Origin: AC-32 sp963728765
Lineage (GTDB): Bacteria; Actinomycetota; Thermoleophilia; Gaiellales; Gaiellaceae
DNA: 64,000 nt
Assembly: GCA_963728765.1 (NCBI GenBank)
Contig: CAVSKX010000005.1
Coordinates: 62,001-126,000 of the forward strand
Reading direction: 5' to 3'
Shown: positions 53,178-63,025 of the stretch, piece after piece
Position numbering within the stretch: the first letter of the stretch is position 1
How the letters are laid out: every line of letters starts with the position of its first letter
Program-made: the position numbers and the translations under genes
Notes under the pieces: model-generated
What the model was told of the DNA's origin: nothing
Seen by the model: only the letters and a program-made list of their open reading frames with translations
Database searches by the model: none

Positions 53178-54235
53178 GTAGACCCAGCGGTGGCACTCAG
53201 CCATATCTGCAAGTGGGCCACCGCAGCTCCGGGCTCATCCGGTCTTGAGATGGGTGGTTGGCTTCTTCCTTGCCGTGAACGTGTTCTTAGCGAGGCACTG
53301 GCGGAGCCGACGCGCTCGGGAGCGGAACAAGTCGCGGGTTCGGGAAGCATCTAGCGCGATACTCACCGGAACAGCCGCCGCCTCGAAGTCCGATCATCGT
53401 GGACCTTTCCGGATCGCGGGCGCGGAGGGGTCTACGCGGGGTCCACCTCATTGCCGTTCCAGTTCGTTGGCCGCCATCTTGGCGGCGGCGGTTCCTTGGA
53501 GTCATGCGACTTCACGCGACTGCGCGTGTCCCGGGAGCGACTCCTGTTCAATGCTCGTAACGAAGAGGTCGCTCGGTTCGGGTCCTGTCGCTTCTGATGC
53601 GGGTCGCCGACTTTGCTGGGGAGAACGCCTTGGAGGCGCACGGCAGCCAGCACTTCAACCCTCTGGAGCCGGGTCGGGTGGACGCGAGTTGATCATGATG
53701 GTGAACGTCGACCGGCGGCGAGCGGACAACGACTCGACCGTCCCGGCTTCCGTGCTCCAGCTCGCGTCCTCGTGATCTGTTCGCGCCCAGCTCCTATGCT
53801 GTAGGAGGGTCAGCGGCAGCCTCCCGTGGAGTGGAACCCACCGGGTCTGCGGCCGCTGGCCCAGCCGTCTCAGTCTGCGGCTTACGCGCCCGGTGCTCCG
53901 AGAGTGGGGTTTGGACGCCCGATCGCCGTGCGACACCGAAGTCAAGGTGTCGATGCTGTTGACAGCAGTACGGCCACAAGCGTTCGATCGACACGGTTCC
54001 ACTCCACTACTCGGAGGCAGCTGCAGATGAAGTTCGCTCAGCTGGACTGCGTGCGCGTTACGCCGCTGTCATCGCGCGCACATCCGCGAGGACGTGGCGA
54101 TGTCGTGGAACCGTCCGACGCTTGTTCGTGCCAGGAAGGGGGTGCTCGAACGTTGCGCGCCGGCGCCAGGACAATCCAGCATCACCGTCAACCTTCAGTC
54201 GCTACAACGGGCTTCAGGATCGAGGTGAAACGGTT
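53178..54235. other. Long stretch without a supported gene
   Basis: About 1.06 kb of mixed composition. The longest frame (53245-53775, plus) is Ser/Arg/Gly-rich with no domain, and no ribosome site matches it. An inverted repeat spans 53826-54007. It may be decayed DNA. Confidence 0.45.
53826..54007. repeat. 13-bp inverted repeat, MITE-like
   Basis: gtggagtggaacc at 53826-53838 is inverted as ggttccactccac at 53995-54007; a looser gcctcc block extends outward on both sides. The 182-bp span has the shape of a small non-autonomous element or a long hairpin. Confidence 0.4.
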
Positions 54236-54616
54236 ATGGCTCCTAAGATGTTCGTAGCGTTTGTCGCGGTTCTTGTGTGCATCGTAGCCCCGCAAATCGC
54301 TCGCGGGGCGTGGGCCAATTACTGGGGGCAGGGCACTATGGTCGCATCTCCGATCGACCCATCGCAGTATTCGGGTTCGTCTGGATATGCCTGCCATACC
54401 GACAATCGCGTTTGGCGTCCCACGGGCAGTGGCCACGCTTTTTGGCTGGCTTACTATAACGGGACAGCACACTGGTCGACTGATAATTCAGTGGATAATC
54501 CATTTGAGTGGCCGGCATATGGCTACAACACGGTCCAGTGCTACTGGGATCCTCCGGCATTGGATGGTCGGACGCTATCACCAGTCACGTGCCAAGGATA
54601 TTCGGTGACCTGTTGA
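54236..54616 (+). CDS. Small secreted protein, unknown
   Basis: A 126-residue protein: signal peptide (residues 1-24, FVAFVAVLVCIVAPQIARGA), then a Trp/Tyr/Gly-rich domain with WANYWGQGTM, HAFWLAYYNGTAHWSTDNSV and four Cys that may form two disulfides. GAGGTGAAACGG precedes the ATG at 54236. Base composition is lower in GC than the flanking chromosome. It is 33 bp before another exported protein. Confidence 0.65.
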   Translation: MAPKMFVAFVAVLVCIVAPQIARGAWANYWGQGTMVASPIDPSQYSGSSGYACHTDNRVWRPTGSGHAFWLAYYNGTAHWSTDNSVDNPFEWPAYGYNTVQCYWDPPALDGRTLSPVTCQGYSVTC

Positions 54617-54649
54617 CCGGGTCTTGGAATCAGGCGACAAGGAGCGTAA

Positions 54650-55222
54650 ATGCTGAGCTCAAGACCAACACATATAGGCATTGTCATGATCGTGACCCTC
54701 ATCGGTGTGGTAGCAGGACTGGTGCACTACGTAGGGGCGGCAGGTGGTAGTCACGAGGCGTTCACCTCGACGCCGGCAATTACGAGTATCTCCGCATTGA
54801 ACGCAAATGTGCTCCAAGACACTCCGGCACCAGTCAAACACCTTTCATCAGACATACAGCCAGGAGTGGCCGCAGTTCATCAGCTCGGCAAGAGCGCGTA
54901 TGCCTGGATCCGCGACGACGCCGTGTGCGTGCTCATGCGTAGCGATGGCCCTGCGGGATGTTTCGCGCAATTCTCGAAGCCGGTCGCCTTGTATCTTTGG
55001 GGAGATTCGACGGGTTTCACGGCGGGGGGCGTCGTCCCGGATTCCGTGCGTGGACTCGAGCTACTCACGTCTGTAGGGGTTGTTCCCGTCCAGGTCGCTG
55101 GGAATGGATTCCTCGTCGACCTCCCTGTAAATACGTCGATTAGAGCTGAGCAGATCACGCTCGCCGATGGAACGGTGTTCGTGAATCCGGATCCAGTCGA
55201 GCTTCCCACGCTAGGAGCGTGA
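54650..55222 (+). CDS. Membrane-anchored or exported hypothetical protein
   Basis: A 190-residue protein with an N-terminal hydrophobic helix (IGIVMIVTLIGVVAGLVHYV, residues 9-28) and an outer domain: SAYAWIRDDAVCVLMRSDGP, CFAQFSKPVALYLWGDSTGF, RGLELLTSVGVVPVQV, ending NPDPVELPTLGA. Two Cys may bond. AAGGAGCGTAA precedes the ATG. It probably belongs with the gene at 54236; the role is unknown. Confidence 0.65.
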   Translation: MLSSRPTHIGIVMIVTLIGVVAGLVHYVGAAGGSHEAFTSTPAITSISALNANVLQDTPAPVKHLSSDIQPGVAAVHQLGKSAYAWIRDDAVCVLMRSDGPAGCFAQFSKPVALYLWGDSTGFTAGGVVPDSVRGLELLTSVGVVPVQVAGNGFLVDLPVNTSIRAEQITLADGTVFVNPDPVELPTLGA

Positions 55223-55404
55223 CGAGTTGATCGGGGATCGGTCGGCATCGAAGCGTGCCGACCGATCCACGCCTCCTCCGTGGGTCCGGCTCGCACTCCG
55301 TACCGCTTCGAACCATCTAGACCGCGAGGTCTTCATTTGCGGGGCATAGGCTGTAGACGATGGTGAGAAGAAACAAGTCGGCGCCGGCCGGACATAGATG
55401 AGTA

Positions 55405-55962
55405 ATGGGGCGCATGCTCGGCGACCGACCCGATGACCCTGAACGCCAGTTCGTGCAGCTGTACGAGCAGTACGCGCCGGCCGTCATGGCGTATGCCCTC
55501 CGACGGACGACGCCCGACGCCGCTCAGGATATCGTCGCCGACACGTTCCTCGTTGCGTGGCGGAGACTTGCAGAGATCCCCGCCGACAGGGTTCTTCCCT
55601 GGCTCTATGGGGTCGCCTACAAGATCCAGGGTAATCGCAGGCGGAGCGATGCGCGCCAGCGGAGCCTCGTCAAGCGAATTCAAGCCGAGGCCTCAGGGCC
55701 GACGTCGGACGGCGACGTCAACTCGAACGTCCTCGCGGCGCTCGCGTCGCTCCCGCCGCATGATCGCGAGGTCTTGATGCTGACCGCGTGGGAAGGTCTT
55801 AGTACAGCAGAAGCAGCGCTGGCCATCGACTGTTCTCCGACAGCTGCTCGAGTCCGCCTCTATCGCGCGCGCAGGAAGCTGAAAGTACGACTTGACCAGA
55901 TCGAGGACGCCGACGACATCAGGCAGGTTTCTGTTAGATCGTGGACAAAGGAGTCGTTGTGA
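55405..55962 (+). CDS. ECF-type RNA polymerase sigma factor
   Basis: A 185-residue sigma-70 family ECF factor. Region 2: ERQFVQLYEQYAPAVMAYAL, AQDIVADTFLVAWRRL. Region 4 (about 115-168): LPPHDREVLMLTAWEGLSTA and SPTAARVRLYRARRKLKVRL. It overlaps the next gene by 4 bp (GTGA), as sigma/anti-sigma pairs often do. Targets may include the two upstream exported proteins (inference). Confidence 0.88.
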   Translation: MGRMLGDRPDDPERQFVQLYEQYAPAVMAYALRRTTPDAAQDIVADTFLVAWRRLAEIPADRVLPWLYGVAYKIQGNRRRSDARQRSLVKRIQAEASGPTSDGDVNSNVLAALASLPPHDREVLMLTAWEGLSTAEAALAIDCSPTAARVRLYRARRKLKVRLDQIEDADDIRQVSVRSWTKESL

Positions 55963-56852
55963 CAGAGCACACGTCAATCTGGGGTCGCCTTACAGCTGAG
56001 AATCCGGTTGCTCTTGATGAGGCCCGCACGCTTGTCCACGACGATTTGGCGCATGAGATTATTCGGAGAGGAGCCATTGCGCCACAAGTGGAAGAGCGAA
56101 CGGAACATTTGCTCAGGCGGCGCAACCGATCGGCGACCCGATTGCCAATGCGACGAACGGATGCGCGAGTTCTTGTTCTCGTGGCGGCGCTAGTTGTCGG
56201 TGGGGCGCTCGCCGCGGCCCCTGCCTTCGGGTGGCGCACTTTTCGTGCCTTGCCTTTCTTCGAGCGCCAGGCAGCGCCGCCGCAGAGACAGGTCGATTTT
56301 GCGTCCATGAGCTCCGGCGCGCCCGCTGGGATGGATCCAGCCGTCATTCCTGACCAGACACACAAGATTCAAGACGCACCGTTTGGCGGAGCAGTCCACA
56401 CACTGTGGGTCGCGCCGACAAAGCTCGGCGGGTTCTGTTATCTCTGGACGCCCGGTATCGGCGGCTGCAACAGTCGAGGTGTTGAGCGTCTCGACGCAGT
56501 TGGTGAACTGAGTCTCCCGCCAGGCGTCGCTGGACCGCACATCTCGGAGAACGCGACGAAAGAGCAGATTCTGTCCGCGATGCGCGCCGGCCACGATTTA
56601 GCAATTGTCCCACGTTGGATAGTCGGGTACGTGAAAGACAGCGGTGGGGCGTCGGCAGTTGCAATTCGATTCCGTGACGGCACGACAGTTCACCCGCAGG
56701 TCACATGGGTGTCCCAGCCTATCGATGCCGGTTTCTTTGCCTATGACGTTCCACCGGACAAACGCACGGCGTGGAATCATGCATTTTCGGTGGAGAGTGT
56801 CTCTTCAAGTGGGAACGTGATTGACCGACAACTTCTTACGCGGAATGGCTGA
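55959..56852 (+). CDS. Membrane protein coupled to the sigma factor, possible anti-sigma
   Basis: A 297-residue protein from GTG at 55959 with AAAGGAG upstream. A cytoplasmic stretch (residues 1-75), one membrane helix (VLVLVAALVVGGALAAAPAF, about 76-95) and a long outer domain (GFCYLWTPGIGGCNSRGVER, IVPRWIVGYVKDSGGASAVA). The layout suits an anti-sigma factor, but no zinc HxxxCxxC motif is seen, so the role is inference from coupling. Confidence 0.65.
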   Translation: MTEHTSIWGRLTAENPVALDEARTLVHDDLAHEIIRRGAIAPQVEERTEHLLRRRNRSATRLPMRRTDARVLVLVAALVVGGALAAAPAFGWRTFRALPFFERQAAPPQRQVDFASMSSGAPAGMDPAVIPDQTHKIQDAPFGGAVHTLWVAPTKLGGFCYLWTPGIGGCNSRGVERLDAVGELSLPPGVAGPHISENATKEQILSAMRAGHDLAIVPRWIVGYVKDSGGASAVAIRFRDGTTVHPQVTWVSQPIDAGFFAYDVPPDKRTAWNHAFSVESVSSSGNVIDRQLLTRNG

Positions 56853-57102
56853 CTGACTCAAGGCCTCCGTCGAGGACAGAAGCGCTACTAATGCGCGCGG
56901 CGAGGTCTCAGCGCGCTTAAGTCTTAGACAAAAGCGGTCGCGTAGGTGCAAGTGTCACGCACGTGTGGCGTAGGCCGAGCTGCAGATGTCCCCGCCGCGG
57001 CCGACCGCGGGGCACGTTCGGGCGGTGATCGAGACGCGGCGGCGCGGTTCTGCAGCCGCAGGTGGAGACCTCGGCTGTCGGGGAACACGAGGTCGCCAGC
57101 GC

Positions 57103-58029
57103 TCATTGAGATCCGCTGTCCTCGCCTCGACCCGCGAACGAGAGCCGCTTGACGGCTCCCCGGAGGTCGTGCGCAGTGACACGGGTGTAGCGCTGCGTCG
57201 AGTCGAGGTGCTTGTGCCCGAGCAACTCCTGGATCTGGCGCAGGTTCGCTCCAGCGCGTAGGAGCTCGGAGGCGAAGACGTGCCGCAACGTGTGCGGGGT
57301 GACCCGCTTCCGCTCGGTTACGCCCGCGGCTCGCGCGTATCGGAGGAAGGTCTGGGTCATGATCGTCTGCGAGAGCCGGCGGCCCTGCACCCCGACGAAG
57401 AGCGCCGGCTCGGAATCGTGCGCCCGCACGCGCAGGTACTCGAGGAAGTGCGGCTCAAGTGCGGGGTGGATCGGAACGACGCGTTGGCGGCCGCCCTTCG
57501 CCTTGCGCACCTTCAGCAGCCGACGGTCGAGGTCGACGTCGGCCCAGTCGAGCCCTAGGAGTTCGCTGCGCCGCAGGCCGGCGTAGGCGAAGAGCGCGAG
57601 CAGGAGGCGGTCCCGTTCGCGCTTACCGGCATGTTTGCGCTCCCAGATGTCCTCGCGCTCGGCAACGGCAAGCAGTCGCGCGAGCTCGCGACGGTCGAGC
57701 ATGTCGGGGAGCGCTTCGCCCTTCTTCGGCGTTCGCAGCACGAGCGCCGGGTCGCGGGCGATCTGCTCGTCCTCGAGCAGGAAGCGGAAGAAGCACTTGA
57801 GCGCTGCGACGGTTCGCGCCTGGCTCGATGGGGACGGTCGCCGGATCGACTCAGCGGCAAGGAAGCGGCGCAGATCGGCCGGCCGCACCTCGCTAACCAT
57901 GACGATTCCCTCCCGCTCGAGAAACGCGATGCAGGCGCCGACGTCGCGCTCGTAGGCGGAACAGGTGAGCGGAGCGAGCCGCCGCTCGATGCGACAGTAG
58001 GCGAGGAAATCAGCGAGTTCTCGGTACAT
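57103..58029 (-). CDS. Tyrosine recombinase/integrase of the island
   Basis: A 308-residue XerC/XerD-like recombinase, intact. The SAM-like core-binding domain covers residues 1-100. The catalytic set is Arg153 (GLRRSELLGLDW), Lys178 (RKAKGG), His246/Arg249 (TPHTLRH), His272 (LLGHKHL) and nucleophile Tyr281 (TQRYTRV). It is transcribed towards the island interior and starts 53 bp from the right attachment site, the usual place for an element's own integrase. Confidence 0.93.
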   Translation of the reverse strand: MYRELADFLAYCRIERRLAPLTCSAYERDVGACIAFLEREGIVMVSEVRPADLRRFLAAESIRRPSPSSQARTVAALKCFFRFLLEDEQIARDPALVLRTPKKGEALPDMLDRRELARLLAVAEREDIWERKHAGKRERDRLLLALFAYAGLRRSELLGLDWADVDLDRRLLKVRKAKGGRQRVVPIHPALEPHFLEYLRVRAHDSEPALFVGVQGRRLSQTIMTQTFLRYARAAGVTERKRVTPHTLRHVFASELLRAGANLRQIQELLGHKHLDSTQRYTRVTAHDLRGAVKRLSFAGRGEDSGSQ

Positions 58030-58081
58030 CAGCGTCCTTTCGGCAGGCCGAAGGCCGCTGCTCCGAAACTCGTGACGATAC

Positions 58082-58115
58082 TCCGGCTTACAGGCCTGCT
58101 ACGGGAAAACCCCGC
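58082..58115 (+). other. attR: right attachment site of the island
   Basis: Copy of the rnpB 3' end without the rest of rnpB: the 20-base core at 58082-58101 is identical to attL, then gggaaa and ccccgc follow with single changes. It is probably the original chromosomal rnpB end displaced on integration. Confidence 0.85.
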
Positions 58116-58132
58116 ACATCACGGGGTTTTCC
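58104..58132 (+). terminator. Displaced rnpB-type terminator
   Basis: ggaaaaccccg pairs perfectly with cggggttttcc around cacatca. It has the same position and shape as the terminator at 47694-47721 but a different sequence, with paired changes (gcccc/ggggc to acccc/ggggt). Confidence 0.75.
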
Positions 58133-58214
58133 TATGTTGTCATGCTAGGCGCCGCGCTGCGCGTCAGGCGTTTCCTCTATCCGAGCGGTATCTCGGCCGT
58201 CGTGCGGGAGCGGC

Positions 58215-58365
58215 TCTGACGCCCCGGAGACCGAGGTCGCGAAGCTCGTCACCGAGGGGCAGAGCTCACAGGAGATCGCGGAGCTGCTCGGGATCAGTGT
58301 CAAGACCGTCGAGCGTCATCGCGCCAACATCCTGGAGAGGCTCCAGCTGCGGGACCGCGTCGAAC
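58215..58365 (+). pseudogene. LuxR-type HTH remnant
   Basis: With one base inserted near 58225, the plus strand reads LTPRETEVAKLVTEGQSSQE, then IAELLGISVKTVERHRANIL and ERLQLRDRVE, a typical LuxR/NarL DNA-binding domain. There is no receiver domain upstream and no normal end after RDRVE. It is the broken end of a response regulator beside the island's right border. Confidence 0.7.
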
Positions 58366-58573
58366 CGTTGCGCGGTCCGTCAGGGCCCGGTCGGGGTATA
58401 GGCGCCCACGCGAATGTGACTTCCAGGTTGACCACGACCTCGACGTGGTGCGGCACGCGCTCGAGCGCCTCTGCGAGCGTCGGCGCTGCGGGGCCTGTGT
58501 CAGGAAGGAGAGAGGGGGTGCGCTCCGTTTGCGAGCCGCAGCGCCCTGGAGTGGGATCGCGCCGCCCATGTCG

Positions 58574-58912
58574 TTAGCGCACGCCCGAATCTGCGCCGGC
58601 GAGCAGCCGCTGACCGGACACGTAGACAAGCGCGTGGTAGACGACGGACAGCGCGGCGACGCCGATGCCGAGATCGTGCTCCCCCGCGCTGTACAAGGCA
58701 ATGGCGGCGAGTGCCGTGAGGAAGAGCTCCTCGAGAAGGCGCAGTAGCTCGGCGAGGCGGCCTGCGCGATGGAAATCAACGGCTCCCCAGACGGCGAAGG
58801 CGAGGACGGGCGCCGCTACCCCGAGCGCGATCTTCGCGGCCGCCGTCCCGCCCGAGTGAACGCCCCAATGTGTCCACGGCGGGACCGGCGGGACATGGGG
58901 GTTGCAATCCAT
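58574..58912 (-). CDS. DUF2568 (YrdB-like) membrane protein, N-terminally shortened
   Basis: A 112-residue protein with three hydrophobic segments (IALGVAAPVLAFAVWGAVDF, LLEELFLTALAAIALYSAG, LGIGVAALSVVYHALVYVSG). These match the last three segments of the DUF2568 family. The first segment and usual start are replaced by MDCNPHVPPVPPWTHWGVHS, so it is likely truncated and may not be functional. Confidence 0.55.
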   Translation of the reverse strand: MDCNPHVPPVPPWTHWGVHSGGTAAAKIALGVAAPVLAFAVWGAVDFHRAGRLAELLRLLEELFLTALAAIALYSAGEHDLGIGVAALSVVYHALVYVSGQRLLAGADSGVR

Positions 58913-58930
58913 GTTGGCGGCAGCATCTTC

Positions 58931-59013
58931 GCGGGCCGCGGCCTCGCGGCCCGCGCTGCTGGCCGTGGTCAGGTAGTCCGAGCGGCCCCACCACGCGTCC
59001 GCGTGGTAGGGCC
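58931..59013. terminator. Two strong hairpins between the DUF2568 and cupredoxin-like genes
   Basis: gcgggccgcg (58931-58940) pairs perfectly with cgcggcccgc (58945-58954). accacgcg (58990-58997) pairs with cgcgtggt (59000-59007), extended by ggccc/gggcc. Both follow the end of the minus-strand gene at 59029. Confidence 0.6.
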
Positions 59014-59028
59014 GCGGGGACACAGCGA

Positions 59029-59904
59029 TCAGACGCGAAGCGCGCGGCTCCACGCCGCGCCGTACATCAAGGGCAGCGCCTGCCGCTTGGTGATCAGCGC
59101 GCGGATGATCATCCCGTGCGGATAGATCGCACGGAAGTTCGCGAGCGAGGTGTACGACCTCCTCTTGGCCGTAAAGCGAGTCAGCTTCATTGCCCTGAAG
59201 GAGTGCCAGGTGTGATTGCGCTTGTTCAGCCGCTGGATGACCACAAAGCGGTGCACGAGCGTCGTGTCGGCGATCACGCCAACGGTGAACAGCCTGCGGT
59301 TGACCTGCCGAAGCCGGACGAGCGGCTTCACGTGGATGATCCGCTCGGCGCTCGGCACGTTCTGCCAGACCGCGCGATAGACCGTGTTGCGGCGCGGCTT
59401 CACGAGCACCCGCCATACGCCGTTCTTGGTCGTCGTTCGGGCGACCTGTTCGAACCTCGGCTTGCCGAACGGGCGCGCTTCGATGCTGACCTCCTCGCCG
59501 GTGGCGCCGGGCTTCGAGACCGTCCCCTGGAGGCGGACGCTGCGGAAGATCTGGAGCGACCTCACCGTGGGGCGGATAAGGACGACGCGCGTCGAGACGA
59601 CCTCGACCATGCCGTGCTGGTTGGCCTTGAACGCGCCGTGGTACGTGAAGGTCCCGCCGTTCCGGAAGGTCCGCGACCAGGTCTGGCCGGGTTTCAGTAC
59701 GGGCGACTTCCAGGAGTTGTTGTCCGCGACGACCTGCCGGTTGACGGCGTCGTCGTTCTTCCACACGACGCGGTCGCCGTTCTGGATCGTGATCAGTGGC
59801 GGGAATCCCGTCGCTGAAATTGACGCCGCAAAGTCGTCGGCACCCGCTGGGCTCGCCGCTCCCAGCGCGAGCACGAGCAGCGGCAGCAGCAGAAGTCTCT
59901 TCAT
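59029..59904 (-). CDS. Secreted cupredoxin-like protein
   Basis: A 291-residue exported protein: signal peptide (LLLLPLLVLALGAASPAGA, residues 3-22), then a cupredoxin-like domain (PPLITIQNGDRVVWKNDDAV, TFTYHGAFKANQHGMVEVV with a His pair but no obvious Cys ligand), then two beta domains (VRLQGTVSKPGATGEEVSIE and after) ending KRQALPLMYGAAWSRALRV. ATG at 59904. It may sit on the cell surface; copper binding is not certain because the full ligand set is missing. Confidence 0.72.
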   Translation of the reverse strand: MKRLLLLPLLVLALGAASPAGADDFAASISATGFPPLITIQNGDRVVWKNDDAVNRQVVADNNSWKSPVLKPGQTWSRTFRNGGTFTYHGAFKANQHGMVEVVSTRVVLIRPTVRSLQIFRSVRLQGTVSKPGATGEEVSIEARPFGKPRFEQVARTTTKNGVWRVLVKPRRNTVYRAVWQNVPSAERIIHVKPLVRLRQVNRRLFTVGVIADTTLVHRFVVIQRLNKRNHTWHSFRAMKLTRFTAKRRSYTSLANFRAIYPHGMIIRALITKRQALPLMYGAAWSRALRV

Positions 59905-60048
59905 GATGTCCCCCTGATCGGATTGCGATCTTTGTGTGGCTTCGCCGCACATCTATGACGGCAAACGCACAAATCCGCCGCTTTACGAACTACTTACAGA
60001 CGCGCGCCTTCACCCAACCCGGGACACCGCTGATTCAGCCCCGCAGCC

Positions 60049-60567
60049 TCATGCCTCACCGAGGCGGAGCCGTGCATGAAGCCGGCGCAGCGGTGACGGC
60101 GCCCACCAGTTCCAGCGCCCGAGCAGCCGCATCAACGCAGGCACGAGCAAGGCGCGGACGATGGTGGCATCGAGGAGGACCGCAGCCGCGGTGCCGAGGC
60201 CAAGCTCCTTGGTGATCACGATGTGCGAGGTGAGAAACGCACCGAAGGCCACCGCGAAGAGCAGCGCGGCCGAGGTGACGATTCGGCCCGTCCGCTCGAG
60301 CCCGACGGCGATTGCTTCGGACTCCATGTGGCCGGCATCGCGCGCCTCCTTGATCCGTGCGAGCAGGAACACGCCGTAGTCGGTAGAGAGCCCGAAGACG
60401 ACCGCGAATAGCAGCAGCAGCTGCGGCGCTTCGAGGCCACCCTGGCTTGTGAAGCCGAGCAGGCTCTCGAGCCGGCCCTGCTGAAAGACGAACACGAGGA
60501 GGCCGAACATTGCCCCGAGCACATGGACGCCTGACGGCGGAGAACGCCTCGGAGGCTCTGCGCGCAA
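60049..60567 (-). pseudogene. MMPL-family transporter remnant (C-terminal fragment)
   Basis: The frame reads GAMFGLLVFVFQQGRLESLL, FGLSTDYGVFLLARIKEARD, ERTGRIVTSAALLFAVAFGA and VRALLVPALMRLLGRWNWWA, the last four helices of an MMPL/RND transporter of 700 or more residues. The upstream part is missing and no proper start exists. A TetR gene reads away from it, as a regulator of the lost pump would. Confidence 0.8.
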
Positions 60568-60646
60568 GCGTTCTCAGGGTGTTCGGCGCGCAGCCGGGCT
60601 GAGCGAGCTTGCGCTCAGCTGGGTCGTCGTGCAACATACGCGATGC

Positions 60647-61252
60647 ATGAACGAAGCGAAGACGGTGCATGAGCGCAGCGGCCCCGTCGTCGAGGCCGAG
60701 CTTCACCGCGCGACGATCGCCGTTCTGCGCGAGCAGGGCTGGGACGGGCTGACGCTCGAGCGGGTCGCCGAGGCCGCGGGTCGGGCGCGGTCGACGCTCT
60801 GGCGCCAGGGCCTCACGCTCGAAGTGCTCGTCACCGCCCTCGTGGGCGAGCTCGCGACCGACTTCCGCGAGACGATGTTCCCGATCCTGACCACCGGAGG
60901 GACGGGCCGCGACCGGCTCGAGCGCGGGCTCGTCGCACTCTGCGAGCTGCTCGACCGCCACCTCACGCTGATGCTCGCGACCGACGAGGCGTTCCACCAG
61001 GACACCGCCCCCGGGCAGCCGCCCGACTACCTCCACCCGTTCATCCAGTTCCTGCGCGAGGGCGCCGCCGACGGCTCGCTCGAGCCGGGTGACGACCTCG
61101 TCGAGGCGGCGAACGTGGCCTTCAACGCGGTCGCCTGGACCTACGTGCACCTCCGCGGGCGCCACGCCTGGCCCGCGGAGCGGACCACGAGCTGCGTCGT
61201 CGACCTCGTGCTCAACGGCCTCGCGAACGACCGAGGAAAGGAGCCATCGTGA
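60647..61252 (+). CDS. TetR-family regulator
   Basis: A 201-residue protein with an N-terminal HTH (HRATIAVLREQGWDGLTLER, AEAAGRARSTLWRQGLTLEV) and a helical ligand-binding domain. ATG at 60647. It is divergent from the MMPL fragment and co-directional with the HIT-like gene, overlapping it by 4 bp. The original target may have been the pump that is now lost. Confidence 0.88.
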   Translation: MNEAKTVHERSGPVVEAELHRATIAVLREQGWDGLTLERVAEAAGRARSTLWRQGLTLEVLVTALVGELATDFRETMFPILTTGGTGRDRLERGLVALCELLDRHLTLMLATDEAFHQDTAPGQPPDYLHPFIQFLREGAADGSLEPGDDLVEAANVAFNAVAWTYVHLRGRHAWPAERTTSCVVDLVLNGLANDRGKEPS

Positions 61253-61742
61253 CCATGACCCTGCCCTACACAGAGCCGCTGGTCCCGCGGGAGCCCGGCG
61301 AGCGCGTCATCCCGGAGCCGCCGCGCCGCGGCGAGGCGGGCGGGCCGCCGTGCGGCATCTGCGGGAACAAGACCACGAGCGCCGTCTGGTCGGACGACAA
61401 CTGGACGCTCCACCCGCCAGTCGGCGGGAGCCTCCCCGGTGCGGTCTGGTTGGCGAGCCGCGTCCACGTCGACTCCTTCGGCGACCTTCCCGAGCCGCTG
61501 CAGGCCGACTTCGGCCGCGTGGCGGCGCGGGTCGAGCGGGCGATCCTCTCGCTCGGCGACGTGGCACGTGTTCACCTCTACCGCTGGGGCGACGGCGGCG
61601 CGCACTTCCACGTCTGGTTCATCCCCCGCCCGCTCGGCATGGTCGAGGCCTCGGGCATGATGCTTCCGCTCTGGGAGGACGTGCTGCCGAACGTGCCCGA
61701 CGAGGAACTGGCCGCAGCGGCCGAGCGGGTCGCGGCCGCGAT

Positions 61743-61746
<4 letters not shown>
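61249..61746 (+). CDS. HIT-like protein
   Basis: A 165-residue protein with an N-terminal CGICGNKTTSAVWSDDNWTL (CxxC zinc-like site and HIT start), a central AVWLASRVHVDSFGDLPEPL, and the HIT-type catalytic GGAHFHVWFIPRPLG (HxHxx). Such enzymes hydrolyse or transfer nucleotides. GTG at 61249 overlaps the TetR stop, and its own stop overlaps the permease GTG, so all three are translated together. Confidence 0.82.
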
Positions 61747-63005
<1,259 letters not shown>

Positions 63006-63025
63006 CGGCGGTATCTTCGGCGCCC

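Noticed and set aside
53245..53775. A 176-residue frame in the island
   Set aside because: Ser/Arg/Gly-rich, no domain, no ribosome site and codon use unlike the genes on either side.
59029..59904. Calling this a copper protein
   Set aside because: The fold looks like a cupredoxin, but the usual Cys ligand is not seen, so I name only the fold.
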